Of a stretch of DNA of 24,066 bases, positions 13,842 through 21,282 are shown in pieces. This DNA is from Halomonas halophila (GTDB lineage: Bacteria; Pseudomonadota; Gammaproteobacteria; Pseudomonadales; Halomonadaceae): NCBI GenBank assembly GCA_002433675.1, contig DJIP01000096.1:1-24066 (forward strand), in the 5' to 3' direction. Position 1 is the first letter of the stretch, and the number at the start of each line of letters is the position of its first letter. The position numbers and the translations under genes are program-made. The notes under the pieces were generated by a model. That model worked only from the letters and a program-made list of their open reading frames with translations, ran no database searches and was not told the origin of the DNA.

Positions 13842-14585
13842 ATGAACATTCGTCCGCTGGTTGGCGTTATCGCCTGCCGTCGAGAGGTCGAGGGTCACCC
13901 GGCCCACATGGTGACCGACAAGTATCTGCGCGCCCTGCGCGATTACGGTCTTGAACCGATCATGCTGCCGGTGTGGCAAGGGCAGGGCCAGGAAGATGCC
14001 CGGGCGCTGCTGGCGCGCCTCGATGGACTGGTGCTGACCGGCAGCTACACCAACGTACTGCCAGAGCGTTACGGTGCGGAGCGCGAACCGGAGAATACCC
14101 GGGACGACGTGGATCGCGACGCCGCCGCCATGAGCTGGGTGCCGCTGGCGCTGGAGCGTCGGCTGCCGCTTTTGGGTATCTGTCGCGGGTTTCAGGAGCT
14201 TAACGTGGCCTTTGGCGGCAGCCTGCACCAGGCCGTACAGCGGGTGCCGGGGCGACTTGATCACCGCGAGCCGGAGGGTGAAAAGGCCGAGCAGTATGCG
14301 CCGGTGCACAACCTCGAGATCCAGCCTGGTGGCCGTCTGGCCGCGCTTTACCCCGAGGCCAGCGCGCGGGTCAACTCGCTGCATCAGCAGGGTGTCGATC
14401 GGCTTGGAGAGGGGCTGCGCGTCGAGGCGCTGGCGCCGGACGGGCTGGTGGAGGCCATCTCGGTGGCTGACGCGCCGGGATTTACCCTGGCGGTGCAGTG
14501 GCACCCGGAGTGGGAGCCCCAGTCCCATCCGCTATATGACGCCATCTTCAAGGGCTTTGCTGCCGCCTGTGCGACCCACTCCTGA
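13842..14585 (+). CDS. puuD: Gamma-glutamyl-gamma-aminobutyrate hydrolase (class I amidotransferase-like)
   Basis: A 247-residue peptidase C26-type hydrolase. The nucleophile elbow LPLLGICRGFQELNVAFGG places Cys at residue 114. The triad is completed by H221 and E223 in VQWHPEWEPQS, essentially the positions known for E. coli PuuD. The oxyanion segment LTGSYTNVLPERY (65-77) is also typical. It cleaves gamma-glutamyl-GABA to glutamate and GABA, the last Puu step, in the cytoplasm. GAGGAG (13832-13837) precedes the ATG by four bases. It is driven by the promoter module at 13765-13818 and stands alone, with the next plus-strand gene nearly 300 bp away. Confidence 0.93.
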   Translation: MNIRPLVGVIACRREVEGHPAHMVTDKYLRALRDYGLEPIMLPVWQGQGQEDARALLARLDGLVLTGSYTNVLPERYGAEREPENTRDDVDRDAAAMSWVPLALERRLPLLGICRGFQELNVAFGGSLHQAVQRVPGRLDHREPEGEKAEQYAPVHNLEIQPGGRLAALYPEASARVNSLHQQGVDRLGEGLRVEALAPDGLVEAISVADAPGFTLAVQWHPEWEPQSHPLYDAIFKGFAAACATHS

Positions 14586-14779
14586 GGCTTGTCCGAATAG
14601 CGCTTGCGCGCGTTGGCTTGTCAGACCGGGCACGGCAAATGGCTGCGGCTGTCATGTCCAGCGGTCGCGCCAAGCGTGGCTATGAGCTCAGTCAGACGGA
14701 GTCTGGCGCTGTGCGTTGTCTGCCTCGATGAATACTGTGCCGACTTACCACTGTCGGTGGGGAAAAGCGGTCCGCTGCC

Positions 14780-14807
14780 TCGACAGGCATAGAGATCCTT
14801 CTATGCT
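14780..14807 (+). promoter_or_regulatory. Candidate promoter with inverted repeat, before the small exported protein
   Basis: TCGACA (14780-14785), a 16-bp spacer, then TATGCT (14802-14807). A perfect inverted repeat, GCATAGA (14787-14793) and TCTATGC (14800-14806), overlaps the -10 with a six-base centre. It could be an operator or the start of a leader hairpin. The start codon is 70 bp downstream. Confidence 0.4.
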
Positions 14808-14876
14808 CAAACGGTGAGGATCGCCCCTGATGCTCGCAGTTGGATGCCCCCTCTCAAGGAATCGAAGGAGAAGACC

Positions 14877-15218
14877 ATGGTGATCAAGCGTTCGTCTTTG
14901 ATGCTGGTGCTTGCGGGTTCACTGCTGTCTCTGGGCGCGGCGACGGCCCTGGCGGAGTCTAGTGCTCAGGATGAGCATCGCCAGGAAATGGAAGAGCAGG
15001 CGGCCACTTCTCAGCCCGGTGAAGGCATGATGGATCAGACCAACGAGACCTTGCTGGAAGGGTCCGCCGCGGTGACCGAGAAGCGTCAGGAAATGCTCGA
15101 GGGCTCCTCGGACCCGGGCAATGCCGAGGGCAAGATGGATGGCTACAACGCCGAACTGCTCGAAGGCAGTGCTGCCGCCACCGAGAAGCGTCAGGAAATG
15201 ATGGAGAAGCAGGAGTAA
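14877..15218 (+). CDS. Small exported protein with two internal LLEGSAA-x-TEKRQEM repeats, function unknown
   Basis: A 113-residue protein that I do not recognise as a named family. Residues 1-26 (MVIKRSSLMLVLAGSLLSLG plus AATALA) form a clear Sec signal peptide with cleavage after ALA. The mature part is very acidic and helix-forming. It contains a duplicated unit of about 30 residues: M-M-D-Q-T-N-E-T then LLEGSAAVTEKRQEMLE, and K-M-D-G-Y-N-A-E then LLEGSAAATEKRQEMME. A degenerate EHRQEMEEQ precedes them. No cysteine or membrane segment is seen after the signal. The frame is open from 14814, but ATG 14877 is chosen because AAGGAG (14865-14870) lies six bases upstream and the signal begins there. 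It sits between puuD and the second antiporter gene. Periplasmic location is inferred. Confidence 0.8.
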   Translation: MVIKRSSLMLVLAGSLLSLGAATALAESSAQDEHRQEMEEQAATSQPGEGMMDQTNETLLEGSAAVTEKRQEMLEGSSDPGNAEGKMDGYNAELLEGSAAATEKRQEMMEKQE

Positions 15219-15340
15219 TTCTGCGACCGTCCCACCGACGCTTGCCGCAGCATCGTCCTGCATGATGCAGGCAGCGACGGTGTCAGCGGCAACCCTCTTG
15301 CCAGCATGCTCATTGCGCCAAGGCTGGTATCGCCATACCA

Positions 15341-15368
15341 ACAGCGCCGCCCCAGAGGGCGGCGCTGT
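15341..15368. terminator. Bidirectional terminator-like hairpin
   Basis: A perfect 12-bp stem ACAGCGCCGCCC (15341-15352) / GGGCGGCGCTGT (15357-15368) has a four-base CAGA loop. It lies between the convergent small exported-protein gene (stop 15218) and NhaC homologue 2 (stop 15405). It has no long U-tract on either side. A smaller hairpin CCTGCATGATGCAGG lies at 15257-15271. Confidence 0.55.
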
Positions 15369-15404
15369 CGTTGTGGCGGCTGGATTATCAGTGCCCTGCC
15401 TGGG

Positions 15405-17366
15405 TCATACGCTGGCGTCGCTGGCCTTCGTTACCTTCGTTGCCGCGGTCGCGCGCTGGCCCAGCGTGAACAGCACCGCGGCCAGGGTGGCGACGCCTCC
15501 CGCCAGGCCCAGCCACCAGGGCAGGCCGAAACCGGTGCCGAGTGCGCCGAACAGCAGCGCCACGATGCCGACCAGCATGGCGTAGGGCAGCTGCGTCCTG
15601 ACGTGGTCGATCAGATCACAGCCGCTGGCCATGGCCGCCAGCAGGGTGGTCTCGGCCAGCGGCGAGCAATGATCGCCCCACACCGCGCCGGCCAGTACTC
15701 CCGCCACCGAGGCGTACAGCAGCGGCATGCCTTCGGCGGTGCCGGCCATGCCATTGTGCTCCAGCACGGCCCAGGCCAGCGGCACCACCAGCGGCATCAT
15801 GATGCCCATGACCCCCCATGACGAACCGGTGGCGAAGGCGGTGAAGCCGGCCAGGCCGAAGATCACCGCCGGCATCCACTGCGGTGACAGGCTATCGCCC
15901 AGCACGGTGACCAGAAAGTCACTGGTGTGCAGGTCCTCGTTCACGCTGGCCAGTGCCCAGGCCATCATCAGGATGGTGATCGGCAAAAGCATCGACTTGA
16001 TGCCCTCGAACCAGTAGTGGGCGGTTTCGGTCATGCTCATCAGGCGCTGCACCTGGGTCATGATCACCGCCGTCACGCAGGCCGCCAGCGAACCCCACAT
16101 CATGGCGCTGAAGGAGTCGCCCTCGCCGAAGATGTCGCGCAGCTGATGGTCGCCGCCGCCGAGGGCATCGAGACCGGTGGCGTAGATCCCGCCCAGGGTG
16201 ATCGCCACCAGCACGATCATCGGTATCACCGCGTTCAGCGCCCGGGTGGGAATGCCTTCCTTGGTGGGGATGTCGGCTTCTTCGACGATGGCTTCCCGGC
16301 TGCTCATTGCCTGGCGGGCGCCGGTCTCGGACAGTGCCTTGCGCTCGGCGGTGAGCATGGGGCCGAAGTCACGACCGCTCCAGGCCACCAGGAAGACGAA
16401 GGCGAGCGCCAGGATCGGATAGGCGTTGTAGGGAATGGCGTTGACGAACACCGAGTAGGCGGACTCGTTCCAGTCGTCGATGGCATCCATCGCCTCGCTG
16501 ATCAGCCCGACCTGAAAGCCGATCCAGGTGGTCACCAGCATGATCGCGGACACCGGGGCGGCGGTGCTGTCCACCAGATAGGCCAGCTTGGCCCGGGAGA
16601 TCCTTAGACGGTCGGTGATATGGCGCATGGTATTGCCGACGATCAGGGCATTGGCGTAGTCGTCGAAGAAGATGGCCAGACCCAAAAGTGCGGTGGAATT
16701 CTGCGCCTGGCGTCGTCCACGGATCACTCGCGCGATGCGCTCGGCGATGCCGCGGGTGCCGCCGTTGCGCGAGATGATGCCGACCATGCCGCCGATCAGC
16801 AGACAGAACAGCACGATCGACATGTGGTCGCTGTCGCTGGCGGCGGACAGCACGTGGACGTTGACCGAGTCACCGAAGGCGCCGAGCAGGGCGCCGGCGT
16901 TCATCCCGTGGAGCACCCAGCCGCCGAGCAACAGCCCGGCGAACAGCGCCAGGATGACCTGGCGGAAGGCCAGCGCCAGGGTGATGGCGGTCAGGGCAGG
17001 CAATAGCGAGAGCCAGGCGGGAACAGGGTCGAGTTCGAGGGTGGCGGCGGGGGTATTGGAGGCGTCGCAAAGCGACAGGGTGCGAGGGCCGTCGGTGATG
17101 GCAAGGCTCAGCGTGGCGACCCCGTCGGCATCGACCTCGAGCGGATGGCGTCGAGTACCGTCGTCGATGTACCAGAGGCGGTCGGGATCAAGCCCGCTGG
17201 CCTGGACCTCGGTGGCGATCCCTTCGAGCAGGATGTCCGGGCCGGTCAGCTGGGGTGCTGCCTGGACGGTGGAAAGGCTCGCCCACAGCAGCAAGAGCGA
17301 AAGCAGGAGCAAAGGCACGCATCGGGTTTTTCGCCGGCCCGTCGGCGAAGGACATGGTGGTTTCAT
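15405..17366 (-). CDS. NhaC-family Na+/H+ antiporter homologue 2 with periplasmic N-terminal domain
   Basis: A 653-residue protein, over 150 residues longer than the first homologue in this window. Residues 1-36 look like a signal peptide (PLLLLSLLLLWASLSTVQA). A soluble, probably beta-rich segment of about 80 residues follows (about 37-115, APQLTGPDILLEGIATEVQ...). The NhaC membrane domain starts near 117. Family motifs are FFDDYANAL (233-241), DSTAAPVSAIMLVTTW (266-281), ATGSSWGVMGIMMPLVVP (512-529) and WGDHCSPLAETT (563-574), the last in canonical form. Exchange of Na+ or an organic cation against H+ is expected. The gene diverges from the putrescine aminotransferase gene, which points to amine transport as a possible role. 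The start context is weak (CCGGGGCCACC before ATG 17366). Confidence 0.87.
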   Translation of the reverse strand: MKPPCPSPTGRRKTRCVPLLLLSLLLLWASLSTVQAAPQLTGPDILLEGIATEVQASGLDPDRLWYIDDGTRRHPLEVDADGVATLSLAITDGPRTLSLCDASNTPAATLELDPVPAWLSLLPALTAITLALAFRQVILALFAGLLLGGWVLHGMNAGALLGAFGDSVNVHVLSAASDSDHMSIVLFCLLIGGMVGIISRNGGTRGIAERIARVIRGRRQAQNSTALLGLAIFFDDYANALIVGNTMRHITDRLRISRAKLAYLVDSTAAPVSAIMLVTTWIGFQVGLISEAMDAIDDWNESAYSVFVNAIPYNAYPILALAFVFLVAWSGRDFGPMLTAERKALSETGARQAMSSREAIVEEADIPTKEGIPTRALNAVIPMIVLVAITLGGIYATGLDALGGGDHQLRDIFGEGDSFSAMMWGSLAACVTAVIMTQVQRLMSMTETAHYWFEGIKSMLLPITILMMAWALASVNEDLHTSDFLVTVLGDSLSPQWMPAVIFGLAGFTAFATGSSWGVMGIMMPLVVPLAWAVLEHNGMAGTAEGMPLLYASVAGVLAGAVWGDHCSPLAETTLLAAMASGCDLIDHVRTQLPYAMLVGIVALLFGALGTGFGLPWWLGLAGGVATLAAVLFTLGQRATAATKVTKASDASV

Positions 17367-17419
17367 GGTGGCCCCGGTTGTTGTTGGAAGGTGTGGAGAG
17401 CGCCGTTTGGCGTCAATGA

Positions 17420-17448
17420 AAATTGGTCGCTTGGTCGGTGGTTGTCAA
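17420..17448 (-). promoter_or_regulatory. Candidate promoter of NhaC homologue 2
   Basis: On the minus strand a run of eight A's is followed by consensus TTGACA (17448-17443), a 17-bp spacer and a poor -10, CAATTT (17425-17420). The A-run resembles an UP element. The -10 mismatch keeps confidence low. Confidence 0.35.
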
Positions 17449-17541
17449 TTTTTTTTGTGGCTAAAAATTAAAAATATCGACATTGTACGATGGTCGTAGA
17501 CGGAAAATCAGTGGCTTATGGTTTTATTGTGAGGAAATGCT

Positions 17542-17595
17542 GCGCTGGGCTTGGCTTTCATAAGAAGGGTGGTTATGTTGAGTAAACCATAACAA
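17542..17595 (+). promoter_or_regulatory. spuC promoter/operator module, copy 2
   Basis: GCGCTGGGCTTGGC (17542-17555) overlaps the -35 TTGGCT (17551-17556). A 17-bp spacer leads to -10 TATGTT (17574-17579), the start of the 22-bp block ending at 17595. In this copy the block lies in an inverted repeat with arms GTTATG (17572-17577) and CATAAC (17588-17593). It matches copy 1 at 13765-13818 in 13 of 14 and 21 of 22 positions with the same spacing. It places the aminotransferase-puuC operon and puuD under a common control. Confidence 0.75.
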
Positions 17596-17625
17596 ATCAA
17601 CTCACCAATATCGGGAGACGTGGCC

Positions 17626-19029
17626 ATGACCTCGCCAGGCGCCGCACGGCTCAAAGAGCTCGATCGCGAACACCATCTGCATCCCTTCACCGACTTCAAG
17701 GCGCTCGGGCAGGAAGGCAGCCGTATCATCGTTGACGCCGAGGGGGTCTACATCCAGGACGCGGACGGGCATCGCATCCTCGATGCCATGGCGGGACTGT
17801 GGTGTGTCAACCTGGGCTATGGGCGTCAGGAGCTGGTGGACGCCGCCAGCGAGCAGCTCACCCAGCTGCCGTACTACAACAATTTCTTCAAGACCACCCA
17901 CCCTCCGGCGGTGGAGCTTGCCGAGACCCTCTGTCGACTGGCGCCCGCGCACATGAATCGGGTGTTCTTCACCGGTTCCGGCTCCGAGGCCAACGACACC
18001 GTGCTGCGGATGGTGCGTCGCTACTGGGCGCTCAAGGGCCAGCCCGACAAGCAGTGGATCATCGGTCGCGAAAACGGCTATCACGGCTCCACCGTGGCCG
18101 GCATGAGCCTGGGCGGCATGGCGCCGATGCATGAACAGGGTGGTCCCTGTGTGCCGGGAATCACCCACATCCGTCAGCCTTACTGGTTCGGCGAAGGGCG
18201 TGATCAGACCCCGGAGGCCTTCGGTCGTGCCTGCGCCGAGGCGCTCGAGGCGCGTATCCAGGAGCTGGGGTCCGGCAAGGTCGCGGCCTTTATCGCCGAA
18301 CCGGTACAGGGTGCCGGCGGCGCTATCATTCCCCCGAACAGCTACTGGCCGGCGATCAAGGAGGTGCTCGAGCGCCACCAGATCCTGCTGGTGGTCGACG
18401 AGGTGATCTGTGGTTTCGGGCGGCTGGGCGAGTGGTTCGGCAGCGTCCACTACGACCTCAAGCCTGACCTGATGCCGATTGCCAAGGGCCTGTCTTCCGG
18501 CTACCTGCCGATCGGTGGGGTACTGGTCGGTGATCGTGTCGCCGAAACGCTGATCGACGAGGGCGGCGAGTTCTACCACGGCTTCACCTACTCGGGGCAT
18601 CCGGTGTGCGCCGCGGTTGCGCTCAAGAACCTTGAATTGATGCAGGCCGAAGGCGTGGTCGAGCGGGTGCGTGATGATCTGGGGCCTTACCTGGCGACGC
18701 GCTGGAAGTCTCTGGAGTCCCACCCGCTGATCGGTGAGGCGCGCTCGCTGGGTCTGATCGGCGCCCTGGAGATCGTCGCTGACAAGGACAGCGGCAAGCG
18801 CTTCGATAAGTCGCTGGCGGTGGGCAACCTGTGTCGCGATATCTGCTTCGAGACCGGCCTGGTGATGCGCTCGGTGGGGGACACCATGGTCATTTCACCG
18901 CCCCTGGTGATCAGCCACGACGAAATCGACGAACTGGTGCGTCTGGCCCGGCAGGCGCTGGACGAGACGCTGCGACGGCTGATCGCCCAGGGCGTCGAGG
19001 TCACCGCCGCCGAGGAGGCAGATGCATGA
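17626..19029 (+). CDS. spuC: Putrescine-pyruvate aminotransferase, SpuC-like (class III, PLP-dependent)
   Basis: A 467-residue class III aminotransferase. It shows HLHPFTDFKALG (17-28), MAGLWCVNLGYGR (55-67), GSGSEANDTVLRMVRRYWAL (117-136), NGYHGSTVAG (150-159), the PLP-pyridine aspartate in VVDEVICGFGR (D258) and the Schiff-base lysine in IAKGLSSGYLP (K287). The sequence is close to my recollection of Pseudomonas SpuC, which transfers the amino group of putrescine to pyruvate to give 4-aminobutyraldehyde. Other omega-amino donors such as beta-alanine or GABA are possible. ATG 17626 is chosen over GTG 17620 because GGGAG lies eight bases before the ATG and only two before the GTG. It overlaps puuC by four bases (ATGA), so the two are translationally coupled. 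It is driven by the module at 17542-17595. Confidence 0.85.
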   Translation: MTSPGAARLKELDREHHLHPFTDFKALGQEGSRIIVDAEGVYIQDADGHRILDAMAGLWCVNLGYGRQELVDAASEQLTQLPYYNNFFKTTHPPAVELAETLCRLAPAHMNRVFFTGSGSEANDTVLRMVRRYWALKGQPDKQWIIGRENGYHGSTVAGMSLGGMAPMHEQGGPCVPGITHIRQPYWFGEGRDQTPEAFGRACAEALEARIQELGSGKVAAFIAEPVQGAGGAIIPPNSYWPAIKEVLERHQILLVVDEVICGFGRLGEWFGSVHYDLKPDLMPIAKGLSSGYLPIGGVLVGDRVAETLIDEGGEFYHGFTYSGHPVCAAVALKNLELMQAEGVVERVRDDLGPYLATRWKSLESHPLIGEARSLGLIGALEIVADKDSGKRFDKSLAVGNLCRDICFETGLVMRSVGDTMVISPPLVISHDEIDELVRLARQALDETLRRLIAQGVEVTAAEEADA

Positions 19030-20522
19030 GTCGTCCCCTCGACAAGGCTGGCTGGCAGGCCCTGGCCGACACCCTGACGGCGCGGCTGGAAACCCGCGCC
19101 TATATCGATGACCGTTTCGTCGACGCCGCCAGCGGCGAGACCTTCGAGACCATCAACCCCGCCACGGGGGAAGTACTGGCGCGGGTCGCAAGCTGTGATC
19201 AGGCCGATGCCGATCTGGCGGTTGCCCATGCCCGGCGCGCCTTCGATGGTGGTGAGTGGTCGCGTCTGGCGCCGACCCGGCGCAAGCGGGTGCTGCTGCG
19301 GCTGGCCGAGTTGATGGAGGCCCACCGCGACGAGCTGGCGCTGCTCGATACCCTGGACATGGGCAAGCCGATCACCAGTGCGCTGGGCGACATGGCCGGT
19401 GCCATCGGCGCGATGCGTCACCAGGCCGAATCCATCGACAAGCTGTACGGCGAGGTCGCGCCCACCGGCGAAGAGGCGCTCGCGCTGGTGCTGCGTGAAC
19501 CGATCGGGGTGGTAGCGTCCATCGTGCCCTGGAACTTCCCGATGATGATGACCGCCTGGAAGATCGCCCCGGCCCTGGCGGCCGGCAACAGTGTCATCCT
19601 CAAGCCGTCGGAGAAGTCGCCGCTGTCGGCGCTGCGTCTGGCTGCCCTGGCTCAGGAGGCCGGCCTGCCACGCGGCGTGCTGCAGGTGTTGCCGGGCTTT
19701 GGTCACACCGTAGGCAAGGCGCTGGCGCTGTCGATGGACGTCGACTGCCTGGCCTTCACCGGCTCCACCGCGGTCGGCAAGCAACTGATGCAGTACGCCG
19801 GTCAGTCGAACCTCAAGCGGGTCTATCTGGAGTGCGGTGGCAAGAGCCCCAATCTGGTGTTCGCCGACTGCAAGGATCTCGCGCTGGTGGCACGTCACGC
19901 CGCCGAGGCGATATTCCACAACCAGGGGGAGGTGTGTATCGCCGGTTCGCGGCTGCTGGTCGAGAACAGCGTGCGCGAGGCCTTTATCGCGCATCTGCTG
20001 GCGGCGGCCGAGTCGATGCGGCCGGGGGATCCGCTGGACCCGACGAGCTTCATGGGGGCGATTGTCGATGCGACCCAGCATCGTCGCATCCTCGACTTCA
20101 TTCGCCAGGGGCAGGAAGAAGGAGGGCGGCTGCGTGCCGGAGGCGAGGCGCTCGACGGACCGGGGCTGTTTATCCAGCCGACGGTGTTCGACGGTGTCAC
20201 CGAGGACATGACGATCGGGCGTGAAGAGATCTTTGGTCCGGTGCTGTCGGTGTTCGGCTTCGACAGCGAAGAGCAGGCCATCGCCCTGGCCAACGACTCG
20301 GTCTATGGGCTGGCCGCCGGGGTGTGGAGTCAGGACGTCGACCGCATCATGCGGGTCAGTCGTCGTCTGCAGTCGGGCCAGGTGTTCGTCAACAACTGGG
20401 CCGGTGGGGATCAGAGCGTGCCCTTCGGCGGGGTCAAGCAGTCCGGCAATGGCCGCGACAAGTCGCACCACTCGCTGGCCGAATACACCGAACTCAAGAG
20501 CGTCTGGATCGCCTTGAGCTAG
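19026..20522 (+). CDS. puuC: Gamma-glutamyl-gamma-aminobutyraldehyde dehydrogenase (aldehyde dehydrogenase)
   Basis: A 498-residue NAD(P)+-dependent aldehyde dehydrogenase of normal length for PuuC/KauB. Visible active-site features are N170 in IVPWNFPMMM, K193 in ILKPSEKSPLSAL, FTGSTAVGK (244-252), E269 in LECGGKSPNLVF and the nucleophile C304 in NQGEVCIAGSR. It oxidises gamma-glutamyl-gamma-aminobutyraldehyde in the PuuABCD route. Coupling to the aminotransferase implies it also handles free 4-aminobutyraldehyde (or 3-aminopropionaldehyde). The start at 19026 overlaps the previous stop (ATGA); an in-frame upstream extension to 18831 lies inside the aminotransferase gene and is rejected. A strong rho-independent terminator follows at 20575-20599. 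Confidence 0.92.
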   Translation: MSRPLDKAGWQALADTLTARLETRAYIDDRFVDAASGETFETINPATGEVLARVASCDQADADLAVAHARRAFDGGEWSRLAPTRRKRVLLRLAELMEAHRDELALLDTLDMGKPITSALGDMAGAIGAMRHQAESIDKLYGEVAPTGEEALALVLREPIGVVASIVPWNFPMMMTAWKIAPALAAGNSVILKPSEKSPLSALRLAALAQEAGLPRGVLQVLPGFGHTVGKALALSMDVDCLAFTGSTAVGKQLMQYAGQSNLKRVYLECGGKSPNLVFADCKDLALVARHAAEAIFHNQGEVCIAGSRLLVENSVREAFIAHLLAAAESMRPGDPLDPTSFMGAIVDATQHRRILDFIRQGQEEGGRLRAGGEALDGPGLFIQPTVFDGVTEDMTIGREEIFGPVLSVFGFDSEEQAIALANDSVYGLAAGVWSQDVDRIMRVSRRLQSGQVFVNNWAGGDQSVPFGGVKQSGNGRDKSHHSLAEYTELKSVWIALS

Positions 20523-20574
20523 ACTCACGGTCCGATGTCATCAACGCGCACTGATGGGAGATGCCTCCCTGATT

Positions 20575-20599
20575 GGCCACGCCTTGCGTGGCCTTTTTT
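20575..20599 (+). terminator. Rho-independent terminator after puuC
   Basis: GGCCACGC (20575-20582), CTT loop, GCGTGGCC (20586-20593), then six T's (20594-20599). A textbook intrinsic terminator 50 bp after the puuC stop. Confidence 0.92.
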
Positions 20600-20657
20600 C
20601 GTGGTTTGGGAGGCGGGAAGTGCCGGAGGTTGGAGGGCTGTCAGTGTCCGAGCGCCC

Positions 20658-21209
20658 CTAAAAGGCTCGCGCAGGGGTGGTGCAGCTGACAAGCCGGCAG
20701 AGGCTCTCGCCAGGGTTACGGAAGCGGTGGGGTACGTTGGTGTCGAAGTAGTACGCCTCGCCGGCGGCCAGTACCCGGGTCTCTGCGCCGATGGTGATCT
20801 CGATCTCGCCCTCTAGCACCACCCCGGCTTCCTCGCCCTGGTGGGTGATCATCTCGCGGCCGGTGTCGGTGCCCGGGGGGTAGGTCTCGATCAGAAACGA
20901 CAGGGCGCGTGACTCGCGGTTGGCGCCCACCAGCTTGAACACCACGTCGCCGCTGCCCATGTCGGTCAGCTCGTCGGCGCTGTAGAACACCTGGTTCTTG
21001 CTCTCCAGATCCATGGTGAAGAAGTCGCCGACGCTCATCGGGATGGCGTCGAGGATCTTCTTCAGCGAGCTGACCGAGGGGCTGACCTTGCCCTGTTCGA
21101 TCAGCGACAGGCTGGAGTGGGTCACCCCGCAGCGCTTGGCCAGCTCGCGCTGGGAGATGTTGCGCAGGTTTCGCAGGGCCCTCAGGCGGGTACCGACATC
21201 GTCCGACAT
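20658..21209 (-). CDS. puuR: XRE-family regulator with C-terminal cupin domain, PuuR-like
   Basis: A 183-residue protein. The XRE helix-turn-helix covers about residues 6-60 (RLRALRNLRNISQRELAKRC, then GVTHSSLSLIEQGKVSPSVSSL). A linker leads to a cupin_2 domain near 105-178 with THQGEEAGVVLEGEIEI (122-138) and the YYFDTNVPHRFRN motif (153-165). The architecture and length match E. coli PuuR (185 residues), a putrescine-responsive repressor of puu genes. Its position beside puuC supports that role. Plausible targets are the repeated modules at 13765-13818 and 17542-17595, although they do not resemble the AT-rich PuuR site I recall from E. coli. AAGGAA precedes ATG 21209. It faces puuC tail to tail and lies downstream of gatB. 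Confidence 0.88.
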   Translation of the reverse strand: MSDDVGTRLRALRNLRNISQRELAKRCGVTHSSLSLIEQGKVSPSVSSLKKILDAIPMSVGDFFTMDLESKNQVFYSADELTDMGSGDVVFKLVGANRESRALSFLIETYPPGTDTGREMITHQGEEAGVVLEGEIEITIGAETRVLAAGEAYYFDTNVPHRFRNPGESLCRLVSCTTPARAF

Positions 21210-21239
21210 CGCGGGTTCCTTGGGTAAAGCCAGTGGAAG

Positions 21240-21264
21240 CCGGCGATGGCGTTGCCATCGCCGG
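21240..21264 (-). terminator. Hairpin after gatB
   Basis: A perfect 11-bp stem CCGGCGATGGC (21240-21250) / GCCATCGCCGG (21254-21264) has a GTT loop, 19 bp beyond the gatB stop. CTTCCACTGGC follows on the minus strand, so the U-tract is poor. It separates the gat genes from puuR. Confidence 0.6.
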
Positions 21265-21282
21265 TGGTCGCCTTCGCGCCCA

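Noticed and set aside
17421..17456. Rho-independent terminator on the plus strand (AAAATTG ... CAATTTTTTTT)
   Set aside because: The loop would be 20 bases and no plus-strand gene ends there; the T-run is better explained as an A-rich promoter element for the minus-strand antiporter gene.
17469..17498. Possible palindrome around CGACATTGTACGATGGTCG
   Set aside because: The arms are offset by one base and do not pair symmetrically; too weak to call an operator.
17620..17625. GTG start for the aminotransferase
   Set aside because: Only two bases separate it from GGGAG, while the ATG at 17626 has normal spacing.
18687..20528. 613-codon minus-strand open frame opposite puuC and spuC
   Set aside because: A shadow of the GC-rich coding strand; both plus-strand genes show intact catalytic motifs.
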